A stretch of DNA of 64,000 nucleotides from Ruegeria arenilitoris (GTDB lineage Bacteria > Pseudomonadota > Alphaproteobacteria > Rhodobacterales > Rhodobacteraceae). Shown in pieces: positions 44,843 to 53,411 of the stretch. Numbering within the stretch: the stretch's first letter is position 1; every line of letters begins with the position of its first letter. The stretch spans positions 58,971-122,970 of the forward strand of contig NZ_WPZO01000014.1 in the NCBI RefSeq assembly GCF_013031355.1, given 5' to 3'. The notes beneath the pieces were generated by a model that searched no databases, had not been told where the DNA came from, and was given only the letters and a program-made list of their open reading frames with translations. The position numbers and the translations under genes are program-made.

Positions 44843-44856
44843 GCTGCACGTGCAGC
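44843..44856. promoter_or_regulatory. Palindrome in the mcd promoter (PhaR/AniA-like site)
   Basis: GCTGCACGTGCAGC is a perfect 14-base palindrome containing CTGC-N4-GCAG. It lies 39 bases before the mcd start, between a possible minus-strand -35 (TTGTTG) and -10 (TGATAT). CTGC-N3/4-GCAG is, from memory, the site described for the PHB-responsive regulator PhaR. Confidence 0.55.
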
Positions 44857-44910
44857 GCAACAAAAATACGTGAACTGCGGCTAAAAAGTTCGAAAATTGC
44901 TTTGACGATT

Positions 44911-44924
44911 TTGCAGTGCAGCGC
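44911..44924. promoter_or_regulatory. Second TGCA-type site between mcd and the TauE gene
   Basis: TTGCAGTGCAGCGC resembles the sequence at 44843-44856 and the TGC-R-N-Y-GCA pattern reported for PhaR/AniA regulators. It lies 26 bases before the TauE gene, so one regulator could affect both directions. Confidence 0.42.
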
Positions 44925-44949
44925 CCGCCAAGAGTGATATCACGGGCGT

Positions 44950-45714
44950 ATGACGCTGTTTTCCCTGCTCACTCCGCAAGATCTGATGCTGGCCCTGATC
45001 GTCGCCTTCGTGGCGGGGTGGGTCAAAGGCATGGTTGGGTTTGCCATGCCGATGGTTCTGATTTCCGGGCTCAGTATGTTCCTGCCGCCCGATCTGGCGA
45101 TTGCCGGGCTGATCCTGCCAACACTGGTGACCAACAGCGTTCAGGCCCTGCGTGAAGGACTGCCCGCCGCCGTTTCGGCAATCAAGCAGTTCCGAGTCTT
45201 TCTGATCGTCGGGTTTGTGTTCCTGCTGCTCGGCGCTCAGCTGGTCAGCGCCGTACCTGCCCGGACCTTTTTGCTGATGATCGGCATACCGGTCACGTTT
45301 TTTGCGCTGATACAGGTGCTGGGGGTGCAGCTGTCCCTTGGTAAACAATCTGCACGGATTGAGGTTGGGATTGGCGCGGTTGCCGGGTTTATCGGCGGGA
45401 TGTCCGGCATCTGGGGGCCGCCGACCGTTGCCTACCTGACTGCGTTGAACACGCCCAAAGCGGTGCAGATGCGGGTGCAGGGGGTGATCTACGGTCTGGG
45501 GGCGGTGGCGCTGATGCTGGCGCACCTGGGCTCTGGCATTCTGCGGGCCGAGACGGTGCCGTTTTCCGCAGTCCTGATCCTCCCGGCGCTGGCCGGAATG
45601 TGGATCGGGCTGGGGCTGCAGTCACGCATTGATCAGGCAGTGTTTCGCAAGGTTACCCTGTTGGTTCTGCTGATTGCAGGTGTGAACCTGTTGCGGCGCG
45701 GGTTGCTGGGTTAG
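44950..45714 (+). CDS. Sulfite/organosulfonate exporter TauE/SafE family permease
   Basis: Membrane protein of 254 residues with seven to eight helices in two repeats. The repeats contain the TauE/SafE glycine pattern: VAFVAGWVKGMVGFAMPMVLISGLSMFLPPDLAIAGLILPTLVTN and GAVAGFIGGMSGIWGPPTVAYLTALNTPK. The family exports sulfite, sulfoacetate and other anions; substrate here is not known. It is divergent from mcd across the TGCA palindromes and convergent with the next gene by four bases of overlap. Confidence 0.87.
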   Translation: MTLFSLLTPQDLMLALIVAFVAGWVKGMVGFAMPMVLISGLSMFLPPDLAIAGLILPTLVTNSVQALREGLPAAVSAIKQFRVFLIVGFVFLLLGAQLVSAVPARTFLLMIGIPVTFFALIQVLGVQLSLGKQSARIEVGIGAVAGFIGGMSGIWGPPTVAYLTALNTPKAVQMRVQGVIYGLGAVALMLAHLGSGILRAETVPFSAVLILPALAGMWIGLGLQSRIDQAVFRKVTLLVLLIAGVNLLRRGLLG

Positions 45715-46262
45715 CTGTGACGGTCGGCGAACCGGAACGTGAAATACAGACCCAGCATCAGGAAAAACAGGCCCGAGATGTCGCCGATCAAAAAGGCAAC
45801 GTATTCCACGCGCGCACTGCCGAAGGCCAGATTAGTCAGGCCGGCAACAAGAAAAGATGTGATGATCCCAACCCCCATGACACAAGACCAGCAGGGCTTG
45901 CGATCGGGGCGGGGAAACAGGTCCCAGCCTGCCCATTTGCACAGATAAAACACGGCTGGCACCGTGGTGACGGCAATGACGATCGCCATTAACCGGCTTG
46001 GAAGGAATACATCACTGCCGCCGAGAAAGGCAAAGACCAGAAAAACCCCCGGCAGAAGTGCGAAGATCGCCCGCCATCCCAGCAGCCACGCCGACAGAAC
46101 CCGCACGCCGTGCGGCAGGAAAAGAAGACTGGCCCTACTTGGATATTCCGGAAAGAACACATTCTGAAGTGGCATCAGTACCTGAAATGTAAGGTACGAT
46201 GCCACAACATAGGCCAGTGAGGCCCAGAAAGTGTCAGTCACCCAACTGCGCAAGTCGATCAT
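45711..46262 (-). CDS. Integral membrane protein, MASE1-like appearance
   Basis: Protein of 183 residues with five to six helices. Segments such as FFPEYPSRASLLFLPHGVRVLSAWLLGWRAIFALLPGVFLVF and LIGDISGLFFLMLGLYFTFRF resemble the membrane sensor module MASE1, but no catalytic output domain is attached. It precedes a small winged-helix gene on the same strand by 28 bases in reverse order, so the two may be cotranscribed. Function not assigned. Confidence 0.72.
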   Translation of the reverse strand: MIDLRSWVTDTFWASLAYVVASYLTFQVLMPLQNVFFPEYPSRASLLFLPHGVRVLSAWLLGWRAIFALLPGVFLVFAFLGGSDVFLPSRLMAIVIAVTTVPAVFYLCKWAGWDLFPRPDRKPCWSCVMGVGIITSFLVAGLTNLAFGSARVEYVAFLIGDISGLFFLMLGLYFTFRFADRHS

Positions 46263-46289
46263 CAGCTACCTGTGCGCAGGTTCAAGGCG

Positions 46290-46580
46290 TCATTTGGGGG
46301 CATGAACGATATACCGGCCCCGGTTGGCGCTGCCGCTTTGCGACAGATAGCCTTTCTGCACCAGCGATTTCAGCGCGCGGAAGAAGGTCGGGCGCGAGAC
46401 GCTTTGAACAAGTGTGTGCTCGATCAGTCCGAAGGTGCGCACCTCTTCGTCGGATTTGGACAGCTCTTCGGCAGCATAATAGATATCACGCTCAACCGGA
46501 GACAGCTGCTCCAGCCCCAGCGTCCGCTCCATGCTTTGCATCAGCTTGCGCAGTTCGGTCAGTTTCGAGATTTCAGTCAT
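46290..46580 (-). CDS. Small winged-helix DNA-binding protein (MarR/IclR-like)
   Basis: Protein of 96 residues that is almost entirely a winged helix: LSPVERDIYYAAEELSKSDEEVRTFGLIEHTLVQSVSRPTFFRALKSLVQKGYLSQSGSANRGRYIVH, with a recognition helix near SRPTFFRALKSL and a wing at GSANRGRYIV. The N-terminal 25 residues look coiled and could dimerise. Similar short proteins occur in Rhodobacterales; the target is unknown. Divergent from the candidate small RNA region. Confidence 0.8.
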   Translation of the reverse strand: MTEISKLTELRKLMQSMERTLGLEQLSPVERDIYYAAEELSKSDEEVRTFGLIEHTLVQSVSRPTFFRALKSLVQKGYLSQSGSANRGRYIVHAPK

Positions 46581-46666
46581 ATTCTACCCATCGATTCCGG
46601 TGCCATCAGCCGCGTGTCCGCGACGAATGCGACACACTGATCTGAGTGATTTCAGCACGTCTCATC

Positions 46667-46694
46667 TTGACACTTTTTCCCTTTGTAATACAGT
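46667..46694 (+). promoter_or_regulatory. Sigma-70-type promoter for candidate small RNA
   Basis: A perfect TTGACA (46667-46672), a 16-base spacer and TACAGT (46689-46694; four of six matches). No coding frame follows; instead a terminator lies about 100 bases downstream. Confidence 0.6.
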
Positions 46695-46701
46695 ACATAT
46701 C

Positions 46702-46799
46702 TGATTAGGTTGCTCAATTTGCTGATGTGATCGTCTGCTCGAGCCGCCCCAAGGTCTTTTCAAGTTCGGTCCGGTGCGGAAATGCGCCGGACCTTTTTG
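46702..46799 (+). ncRNA. Candidate small RNA of about 98 bases
   Basis: The region runs from a predicted start just after the TTGACA/TACAGT promoter to an intrinsic terminator: GGTCCGGTGC (46768-46777) and GCGCCGGACC (46784-46793), a ten-base stem with one wobble pair and a six-base loop, then TTTTT. No ORF of note is within it. It lies between the divergent winged-helix gene and convergent pckA. Promoter and terminator are seen; the RNA is inferred. Confidence 0.55.
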
Positions 46800-46911
46800 T
46801 CATAATGACGTCATCAAATAACCCATGAAGCGGTCCCGGGCAACGGATTTGTAACCGTTTTGTGCGCAATACAACCTGCGGGAGATATCTTCGCGACGAT
46901 ACATCCAAAAG

Positions 46912-46938
46912 AAAAAGGGGGCGAAACCGCCCCCTTTT
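46912..46938 (-). terminator. Terminator of pckA
   Basis: GGGGGCG (46917-46923) and CGCCCCC (46928-46934) form a seven-base stem with an AAAC loop, flanked by A5 and T4 runs. On the minus strand it is followed by TTTTTC, four bases or so after pckA ends. It could work in both directions. Confidence 0.85.
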
Positions 46939-46941
46939 CCG

Positions 46942-48540
46942 TTAGCCGATTGCGACAGCTTTGATGTCTTCGTCGATGAAGGGCAGGTACTGCTCGAAGT
47001 TCTCGGCGAACATCTGCACCAGTTTTTCCGCCTGTTTGTCGAACGCGGCCTGATCGTCCCAGGTGCGGCGCGGGTCCAGCAGAACCTCGGCCACGCCAGG
47101 CACCGAAACCGGGACGTCAAAGCCGAAATTGGCGTCCTTGCGGAATTCGGCATCGCGCAGCGACCCGTCTAGCGCCGCGGTCAGCAGGGCGCGCGTGGCC
47201 TTGATCGGCATACGCGAGCCAACGCCATAGGCGCCGCCGGTCCAGCCGGTGTTCACCAGCCAGCAGGTCGCGCCGTGCTGGGCAATCTTGTCCCGCAGCA
47301 GGTTGCCATACGCCTCGGGCCGACGCGGCATGAACGGCGCGCCAAAGCAGGTCGAGAAGGTCGGCTGCGGCTCGGTGACGCCACGCTCGGTCCCGGCGAC
47401 CTTCGAGGTGAAGCCGGACAGAAAGTGGTACATCGCCTGCGCCGGTGTCAGCCGTGCGATCGGAGGCAGAACACCAAACGCGTCACAGGTCAGCATGATG
47501 ATGTTCTTGGGGTGACCGCCCAGAGCGCTGCTGGAGGCGTTCGAGATATACTCGAGCGGGTAGGCGCAGCGCATGTTCGCGGTCAGCGAGTCGTCGTCGA
47601 AATCCAGTTCCTTGGTCTCGGGGTCAAAGACCATGTTCTCGATCACGGTGGCGAACTTGCTGGTGGTCGCGTAGATTTCGGGCTCTGCTTCGGCGTTCAG
47701 GTTGATTGTCTTGGCATAGCAGCCGCCTTCGAAGTTGAAGGTGCCGCGATCCGACCAGCCGTGCTCGTCATCGCCAATCAGGGTGCGCGACGGATCGGCG
47801 GACAGGGTGGTTTTGCCGGTGCCCGACAGGCCGAAGAACACAGCGGTGTCCACCGGGTTGCCAACGGCGTGGTTGGCCGAGCAGTGCATCGGCATCACGC
47901 CTTTTTCCGGCAGCATGTAGTTCAGCAGGGTGAACACGGATTTCTTGTTCTCGCCGGCATATTCGGTGCCGCCGATCAGGATCATCTTGCGATCAAAGTT
48001 CAGCGCGATCACGGTCTCACTGCGGCAGTTGTGCTTGGCTGGGTCGGCCTGGAAGCTGGGGCAGTTGATGATGGTAAAGTCGGCGATGAACTCGTTCAGA
48101 TCCTCGCGATCCGGACGGCGCAGCAGGTGGCGGATGAAGAGGTTGTGCCAAGCCAGCTCGGTGACCATGCGCACGTTGATGGAGTAGGCCGGATCGGCAC
48201 CGCCGACGAGGTCTTGCACGAAATAATCGCGGCCTTTCATATGGGCCAGCATATCATCGTAGAGTGCGTCGAAGCCCTCGGGGCTCATGGCGGCATTGTT
48301 TTCCCACCAGATGCTGTCGGCAACACTGTCGGTTTTGACGACGTGCTTGTCCTTTGGCGACCGGCCAGTGAACTTGCCGGTGGTGACCAGAAAGGCTCCG
48401 CCATTGCCAAGGGTGCCTTCGCCACGCTTCAGCGCCTCTTCGATGAGTGCAGGTTCCATGAAGTTGTAATAGACATTGCCCAGACCCTCGATGCCCTGAT
48501 CTTCGAGGCGGAATTGCGGGTTAACCCGTCCAGATGTCAT
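46942..48540 (-). CDS. pckA: Phosphoenolpyruvate carboxykinase (ATP)
   Basis: Gluconeogenic enzyme of 532 residues converting oxaloacetate and ATP to PEP. It has the kinase P-loop GLSGTGKTT at 237-245, the substrate/metal site [24 protein letters not shown], the [15 protein letters not shown] loop and the [22 protein letters not shown] segment. The ATG at 48540 has GGAGAAG upstream; longer in-frame starts lie in the leader. It is divergent from chvI-chvG, as in other alphaproteobacteria, where the ChvG/ChvI system is reported to affect pckA. Confidence 0.97.
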   Translation of the reverse strand: MTSGRVNPQFRLEDQGIEGLGNVYYNFMEPALIEEALKRGEGTLGNGGAFLVTTGKFTGRSPKDKHVVKTDSVADSIWWENNAAMSPEGFDALYDDMLAHMKGRDYFVQDLVGGADPAYSINVRMVTELAWHNLFIRHLLRRPDREDLNEFIADFTIINCPSFQADPAKHNCRSETVIALNFDRKMILIGGTEYAGENKKSVFTLLNYMLPEKGVMPMHCSANHAVGNPVDTAVFFGLSGTGKTTLSADPSRTLIGDDEHGWSDRGTFNFEGGCYAKTINLNAEAEPEIYATTSKFATVIENMVFDPETKELDFDDDSLTANMRCAYPLEYISNASSSALGGHPKNIIMLTCDAFGVLPPIARLTPAQAMYHFLSGFTSKVAGTERGVTEPQPTFSTCFGAPFMPRRPEAYGNLLRDKIAQHGATCWLVNTGWTGGAYGVGSRMPIKATRALLTAALDGSLRDAEFRKDANFGFDVPVSVPGVAEVLLDPRRTWDDQAAFDKQAEKLVQMFAENFEQYLPFIDEDIKAVAIG

Positions 48541-48888
48541 GTGTGTCTTCTCCTGTGGCGGCGCTGCGGCAGTTGGGGCCACGTGCGCTCTTGGGGCAGT
48601 GTGCCGGGAAGGTCCGGCGGCTGGGCGCGTCTTATCACGGTCGTTTGGGGCATGAACAGGAGGGTTTGACGCAGTTAGCGCAACCAAGCTCAGGTTTAGC
48701 GCCATCAGGAATTTCCTGTCGAAAAACAAGGCGCTTTTCTGCGCCGATTAACGGCTTTTTTGCCGCAGCTGTGTGACAACAATCGTGCGATTCGCAGATA
48801 CGGATTGATTCGCAGCCGTAAAACCGACAAAGATGCCTTACTAATAAGCGAAATATTGCATGAGTGAGCAGGAATAGGGGTAATCCCG
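48541..48888. promoter_or_regulatory. 348-base divergent region between pckA and chvI
   Basis: No gene is visible. On the minus strand, ahead of pckA, there are two small hairpins, CGGC-A6-GCCG (complement of 48752-48765) and GGCGC/GCGCC (48730-48745), the second followed by TTGTTTTT, which looks like a weak terminator or attenuator about 190 bases before the start. Promoters for both genes must lie here but none is a clear match. Confidence 0.45.
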
Positions 48889-49593
48889 ATGTCAAAGATT
48901 GCACTGGTGGACGACGACAGAAACATTCTGACGTCTGTGTCCATGACGCTCGAAGCCGAGGGATTCGAGGTCGAAACCTATAATGACGGGCAAGCGGCCC
49001 TGGATGCATTCAACAAGAAACTGCCAGACATGGCCGTGCTGGATATAAAGATGCCGCGCATGGACGGCATGGACCTTCTGCAGCGGCTTCGGCAAAAAAC
49101 CCAGATGCCGGTGATCTTTCTGACCTCGAAAGATGATGAGATCGATGAAGTGCTGGGCCTGCGCATGGGCGCGGACGACTATGTGAAAAAGCCTTTCTCG
49201 CAGCGTTTGCTGGTCGAACGTATCCGCGCGCTTTTGCGCCGGCAGGAAGCGACCGCAGGCGATGTGACCAATGCCAATACCGGCGACACCAAGGTGATGG
49301 AACGTGGCGAATTGCGGATGGACCCGTTGCGCCATGCGGTAAGCTGGAAAGGAACGGACGTCTCTCTGACCGTGACCGAGTTCCTGCTGCTTCAAGCGCT
49401 GGCGCAGCGTCCAGGTTTCGTCAAAAGCCGCGATCAACTGATGGACGTCGCCTATGACGATCAGGTCTATGTGGACGACCGGACCATCGATAGCCATATC
49501 AAGCGTTTGCGGAAGAAGATGCGGGCAGCAGACCCCGAGTTTTCGGCCATCGAAACGCTGTACGGCATCGGGTACCGGTACAACGAAGAATAA
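48889..49593 (+). CDS. chvI: Response regulator ChvI (OmpR family)
   Basis: DNA-binding response regulator of 234 residues. Receiver: acidic pair in [11 protein letters not shown], phospho-acceptor Asp52 ([11 protein letters not shown]), lysine in YVKKPFSQ. C-terminal OmpR winged helix: [52 protein letters not shown]. The sequence and its place before chvG identify ChvI, the acid/envelope-stress regulator of alphaproteobacteria. Followed 32 bases later by the kinase gene. Confidence 0.95.
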   Translation: MSKIALVDDDRNILTSVSMTLEAEGFEVETYNDGQAALDAFNKKLPDMAVLDIKMPRMDGMDLLQRLRQKTQMPVIFLTSKDDEIDEVLGLRMGADDYVKKPFSQRLLVERIRALLRRQEATAGDVTNANTGDTKVMERGELRMDPLRHAVSWKGTDVSLTVTEFLLLQALAQRPGFVKSRDQLMDVAYDDQVYVDDRTIDSHIKRLRKKMRAADPEFSAIETLYGIGYRYNEE

Positions 49594-49625
49594 GCTTGGC
49601 CGCTGAAAAAGGGTAACCGGATCTG

Positions 49626-51344
49626 GTGCGCGATACGGAACAAGCCATCGAAGTACGGGACGGAGATGTCGTTCTCGGGGATGATTGGGTCATCCCGCAG
49701 GATCCGGAGTCGGCCGAGCTGCGCGCTAGGCGTCGTCGGCGCAACCTGTTTTCGTTGCGCGGCTCACCGCTGGCGCGGAAGATTATCACCTTCAACCTGA
49801 TCGCGCTGTTCATCCTTGTCACCGGTTTGCTGTACCTTGACTCTTCCCGCGAAGAGCAGGTCCAGCAGACCGCGCGTAACCTGATCGGGGACGCACAGCT
49901 GGTCAGCAACGTGTTCGAGGCCCAGCTGCGTCAGAGCCAGGCCGCCGGCTCTTCGGAAACGGCGGCGCTGGACGTGAAGGACACGCTTGCAGGCCTTAGC
50001 CTTCCTGACGGAGGCGAGGTCTTTGTCTATGACGGCGGTGGAACCCTGATTGGCTGGACACGCGGGGCATCGACCTCGTCGCAGATGCCGGTTCTTCTCG
50101 GGTCTGAAGCCGAGGTTCAAACCGGCAGTACATTGATCAGCGACGCGCTGAATGCGGTCTGGACCGGTTTGTCCCGGGTCTTTGCCGGCGGGGGCGGTAC
50201 TGATGCACCGACCCTTGCGCAAAGAGTGCAGGAGATCATTCCACAGGCTTTGCAGGGCCAGATGCAGGTGCAGGCGGTGCAGGATGACATGGGCCAAACC
50301 GTCATTGTCAGCGCGGCGCCGATTCTGCTGGACGGAGCGTCGGTTGGCGCGGTCGCCATGGCAGGTCCTGCCGGTGAGATCGACGCGCTGGCCCGGCGCG
50401 AACAGGAACGCATTCTGCAGATGTTTGTCGTGGCGTTACTGGTGTCTGTCGGGCTGAGCCTTGTGCTGGCCTCGACCATCGCCAACCCGCTGGCCGATCT
50501 GGCAGCAGCCGCTGAAATGGGTAAGGATCGGGGCGCCGGGGTCAACCCGGGCCGTATCCGCATCCCCGACCTCAGCGCGCGCCCGGATGAAATCGGACGC
50601 CTCAGCCGTGCACTGCGGGGGATGGTGACGGCGCTGTACAGCCGCATCGACGCCAATGAACAGTTTGCTGCGGACGTGGCGCATGAGATCAAGAACCCGT
50701 TGGCCAGTCTGCAGTCGGCGGTGGGCACCCTGCGCATGGTCAAGCGCGAGGATCAGCGCGATAAACTGCTGGGTGTGATCGAACATGACGTGCGGCGGCT
50801 TGATCGTCTGGTCAGCGACATCTCGAACGCGTCCCGACTGGATGCCGAACTGGTCAAGGAAGAGGAACAGCCTTTCGACCTGCTCAAGCTGTTAGGCAAT
50901 ATCAGCCAGTTTCTAGGTGAAGACGCCCGCGCCAAGGGCATCGACTATATCACCGACCTGCCCTCCAAGCCGATAACAATCAACGGGCTCGAGGCGCGTC
51001 TGGCGCAGGTTTTCGTCAACCTGATCACCAACGCGATTTCCTTCTGCGAGGAAAGCGATGCCATCCGGCTCTGGGTGCGGCGGCGCGAAAACCGCGTCCT
51101 GATCGTGGTCGAAGACACTGGCCCCGGCATTCCGGAGCAGGCGCTGACCAAAATCTTCAAGCGGTTCTACTCGCAACGCCCGGCTGAACATTTCGGCAAC
51201 AACTCGGGTCTCGGGCTGGCGATCTCGAAACAGATTGTCGAGGCGCATGGCGGCGTGATCTGGGCTGAGAATATCCGCCCGACCGAGGCGGACATCACGT
51301 CGGATCCGCAAGGCGCGCGTTTCGTCGTCGGCCTGCCCGTGTAA
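49626..51344 (+). CDS. chvG: Sensor histidine kinase ChvG
   Basis: Membrane histidine kinase of 572 residues. A basic N-terminal cytoplasmic tail precedes helix 1 (IITFNLIALFILVTGLLYL, about 53-71), a periplasmic sensor domain of about 200 residues follows, then helix 2 (QMFVVALLVSVGLSLVLAS), HAMP, the phospho-acceptor His353 in FAADVAHEIKNPLASLQS, and the ATPase domain with NLITNAISF, DTGPGIP and GLGLAISKQIVEAHGG. It starts with GTG. It is the cognate kinase of ChvI. Confidence 0.95.
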   Translation: MRDTEQAIEVRDGDVVLGDDWVIPQDPESAELRARRRRRNLFSLRGSPLARKIITFNLIALFILVTGLLYLDSSREEQVQQTARNLIGDAQLVSNVFEAQLRQSQAAGSSETAALDVKDTLAGLSLPDGGEVFVYDGGGTLIGWTRGASTSSQMPVLLGSEAEVQTGSTLISDALNAVWTGLSRVFAGGGGTDAPTLAQRVQEIIPQALQGQMQVQAVQDDMGQTVIVSAAPILLDGASVGAVAMAGPAGEIDALARREQERILQMFVVALLVSVGLSLVLASTIANPLADLAAAAEMGKDRGAGVNPGRIRIPDLSARPDEIGRLSRALRGMVTALYSRIDANEQFAADVAHEIKNPLASLQSAVGTLRMVKREDQRDKLLGVIEHDVRRLDRLVSDISNASRLDAELVKEEEQPFDLLKLLGNISQFLGEDARAKGIDYITDLPSKPITINGLEARLAQVFVNLITNAISFCEESDAIRLWVRRRENRVLIVVEDTGPGIPEQALTKIFKRFYSQRPAEHFGNNSGLGLAISKQIVEAHGGVIWAENIRPTEADITSDPQGARFVVGLPV

Positions 51345-51348
51345 ACGT

Positions 51349-51819
51349 ATGAGCGGCCAGACCCTTTTTGACATCCGGAATCAGGACAAATCCATACTCC
51401 ACGCCACATGTGTTGCCGTTGGTGGACGTGGCGCGCTGATCCTCGGGCGTTCAGGGGCGGGCAAATCGGCGCTGGCCTTGCAAATGATGGCGCTTGGGGC
51501 CGAGCTGGTCAGTGATGACAGGGTAGAGCTGCGTATGGTCGGCGAAAAGGCCATGGCTGATGCCGCTCCAAACCTGCGCGGATTGATCGAGGCGCGCGGC
51601 GTCGGTTTGCTACGCGCTCAGGATGCGGGGGCAACGCCGGTCAGCTATGTTGTGGATCTTGACCAGACCGAACCGGCGCGCCTGCCAGAGCCGACAGAAA
51701 CCGTGGTGCTGAGGCAAACTGTTCCCTTGCTTCGGGCGGCGGGTGTGCCCAATTTGGCTGCGGCACTTATGCAATTGTTGAAGATGGGGCGCGTGGACCC
51801 GGAATGGCCCAGCATATGA
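51349..51819 (+). CDS. hprK: HPr kinase/phosphorylase, short alphaproteobacterial type
   Basis: Protein of 156 residues that phosphorylates HPr on Ser46. Only the catalytic domain is present, as normal in alphaproteobacteria: ILGRSGAGKSALALQMM (Walker A), ELVSDDRVELR and IEARGVGLL, the modified HprK signature. The N-terminal domain of Firmicutes HprK is absent. It lies directly after chvG and overlaps rapZ by four or sixteen bases depending on the rapZ start. Confidence 0.92.
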   Translation: MSGQTLFDIRNQDKSILHATCVAVGGRGALILGRSGAGKSALALQMMALGAELVSDDRVELRMVGEKAMADAAPNLRGLIEARGVGLLRAQDAGATPVSYVVDLDQTEPARLPEPTETVVLRQTVPLLRAAGVPNLAAALMQLLKMGRVDPEWPSI

Positions 51820-52697
51820 CACCGCAACGGCGCATCGTCCTGGTGACCGGTCCCTCGGGCGCTGGTCGCTCGACGGCGATCCGTGTTCTCGAGGATTTGG
51901 GTTTCGAGGCCATCGACAACCTGCCGATGGGTCTGTTGATGCGCTTGCTGGAAGGCCCGCAAAGCGACCGCCCGATGGCACTGGGTATAGACGCGCGCAA
52001 CCGTGATTTCTCGACCACCGGCTTTATCGAACTGGCCATCAGATTGCGGCGGATGGAACAGGTCGATCTGACGACGCTGTATCTGGATTGCAGTGACGAT
52101 GTTCTTTTGCGGCGGTTCTCGGAAACCCGCCGCCGGCACCCGGTTGCAGCGGATGCCAGCCCGGAAACCGGCGTTCGGCAGGAAAAAGAGCTGCTGGCCC
52201 CGATCCGCGAAATCGCCGATATCCTGATCGATACCAGCCCTTTGAACGTCCATCAATTGCGCGAAGAGGTCGAGCACTGGTTTGCACCCCAAGGCGGCAG
52301 GCATCTGGCGGTCGCCATCGAGTCGTTTTCGTACAAGCGCGGTCTGCCGCGGGGTTTGGATATGGTGTTCGACTGCCGGTTTCTGGCCAATCCCTATTGG
52401 CGCCCGGAGCTGCGGGCAGAAGATGGTCGAAACCCTGACGTGGCGCACTATGTTCAGTCGGATACAAACTATGCGCCGTTTTTTGACCGGGTTGTTGACC
52501 TGCTCAAACTCTTGCTGCCGACCTTTCGGGCTGAGGGCAAAGCGCATCTGTCTGTGGCCTTCGGCTGTACCGGAGGGCAACACAGATCGGTGGCCATGGC
52601 CGAAGCAGTTGCAAAGGCCCTTGCAGAGGAGGGGCAGCAAGTGGCAATTAGGCACCGCGAAATGGAACGTCGATCGTTGAATGTGAGGCCGGATTGA
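51816..52697 (+). CDS. rapZ: RNase adapter/nucleotide-binding protein RapZ
   Basis: P-loop protein of 293 residues. Walker A VTGPSGAGRST at about 8-18, then LEDLGFEAIDNLPMGLL, the central ALGIDARNRDF, and the C-terminal FGCTGGQHRSVAMAEAV domain that in E. coli binds sRNA and presents it to RNase E. In E. coli it controls glmS through small RNAs; role in alphaproteobacteria is less known. I take the ATG at 51816 in an ATGA overlap with hprK; the ATG at 51804 is an alternative. Confidence 0.93.
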   Translation: MTPQRRIVLVTGPSGAGRSTAIRVLEDLGFEAIDNLPMGLLMRLLEGPQSDRPMALGIDARNRDFSTTGFIELAIRLRRMEQVDLTTLYLDCSDDVLLRRFSETRRRHPVAADASPETGVRQEKELLAPIREIADILIDTSPLNVHQLREEVEHWFAPQGGRHLAVAIESFSYKRGLPRGLDMVFDCRFLANPYWRPELRAEDGRNPDVAHYVQSDTNYAPFFDRVVDLLKLLLPTFRAEGKAHLSVAFGCTGGQHRSVAMAEAVAKALAEEGQQVAIRHREMERRSLNVRPD

Positions 52698-53101
52698 TCG
52701 GGATTGTACTCGTAGCACATGGTGGGCTGGCACAGGAATACCTGGCCGCCATGCAGCATGTGGTCGGAAAGCAACCCGGCCTGGTCGCGATTTCGATCGA
52801 AGCCGATCATGATCGCGAGGCCAAACAGGCCGAAATTTGTGCGGCCGCTGACAGTGTCGATGCCGGAGATGGCGTGGTTGTCGTGACTGATCTGTTCGGA
52901 GGTAGCCCGTCGAATCTGAGTCTGCGGGCTTGTGCGCCGCAGGATCGCCGTATTCTTTACGGTGCAAATCTGCCTATGTTGATTAAACTGGCTAAAACCC
53001 GCCACCTGCCCATCGCGGATGCCGTGCGGCAGGCGATGGAGGCTGGACGCAAATATATCAATGCGCAAAATGTGACGTTGGAAGAAGACCGGATTGATTA
53101 A
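52694..53101 (+). CDS. PTS EIIA component, mannose-type (ManX-like)
   Basis: EIIA-Man-fold protein of 135 residues. The phospho-acceptor is His9 in IVLVAHGGLAQ, followed by VVVVTDLFGGSPSNLSL. No sugar permease genes are nearby, so it belongs to the regulatory (incomplete) PTS of alphaproteobacteria, receiving phosphate from HPr. The TTG start overlaps the rapZ stop by four bases. Confidence 0.92.
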   Translation: MIGIVLVAHGGLAQEYLAAMQHVVGKQPGLVAISIEADHDREAKQAEICAAADSVDAGDGVVVVTDLFGGSPSNLSLRACAPQDRRILYGANLPMLIKLAKTRHLPIADAVRQAMEAGRKYINAQNVTLEEDRID

Positions 53102-53103
53102 GA

Positions 53104-53373
53104 ATGACCAATCGAAGCTTGAAAATCATTAATGAAAAAGGCCTGCACGCCCGCGCCTCGGCCAAGCTGGTTGAGGTGGTTGAGGGCTTTGACGCACAGG
53201 CCGAAGTGTCCAAGGACGGCTTTTCTGCCTCGGGCGACAGCATTATGGGCCTTTTGATGTTGGCAGCCTCGCGCGGAACGACTATTGACGTCGAGACGTC
53301 CGGACCGGATGCTGAGGCGTTGGCTGATGCATTGGAAACCCTGGTGAACGACAAGTTCGGGGAAGGGTTCTGA
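53104..53373 (+). CDS. ptsH: PTS phosphocarrier protein HPr
   Basis: HPr of 89 residues. His15 lies in NEKGLHARASAKLVEVV, the site phosphorylated by EI, and Ser46 in SGDSIMGLLMLA, the site for the nearby HprK. Both phosphorylation sites are intact, so the cluster can in principle integrate two signals. EI (PtsP) must be encoded elsewhere. Three bases separate it from the EIIA gene. Confidence 0.95.
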   Translation: MTNRSLKIINEKGLHARASAKLVEVVEGFDAQAEVSKDGFSASGDSIMGLLMLAASRGTTIDVETSGPDAEALADALETLVNDKFGEGF

Positions 53374-53411
53374 CCTAACCAGCCGCATATGAAGAACGGG
53401 AAGACCAGGAA

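Larger units (their letters stand above)
46581..46941. other. 361-base intergenic region between the winged-helix gene and pckA
   Basis: No convincing gene is seen. It contains the promoter and transcript of a candidate small RNA (46667-46799), an ATGACGTCAT palindrome (46805-46814) and the pckA terminator (46912-46938). A minus-strand frame at 46714-46908 has no ribosome site or family match. Confidence 0.7.

Noticed and set aside
42837..44873. A 678-codon open frame on the plus strand opposite mcd.
   Set aside because: It is antisense to a well-supported enzyme; its Gly/His/Gln/Leu-rich composition is what the opposite strand of a GC-rich gene gives, and it matches no family.
46714..46908. 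A 64-codon minus-strand frame between pckA and the winged-helix gene.
   Set aside because: It contains the small RNA terminator stem, has no ribosome site before either possible start, and resembles no family.
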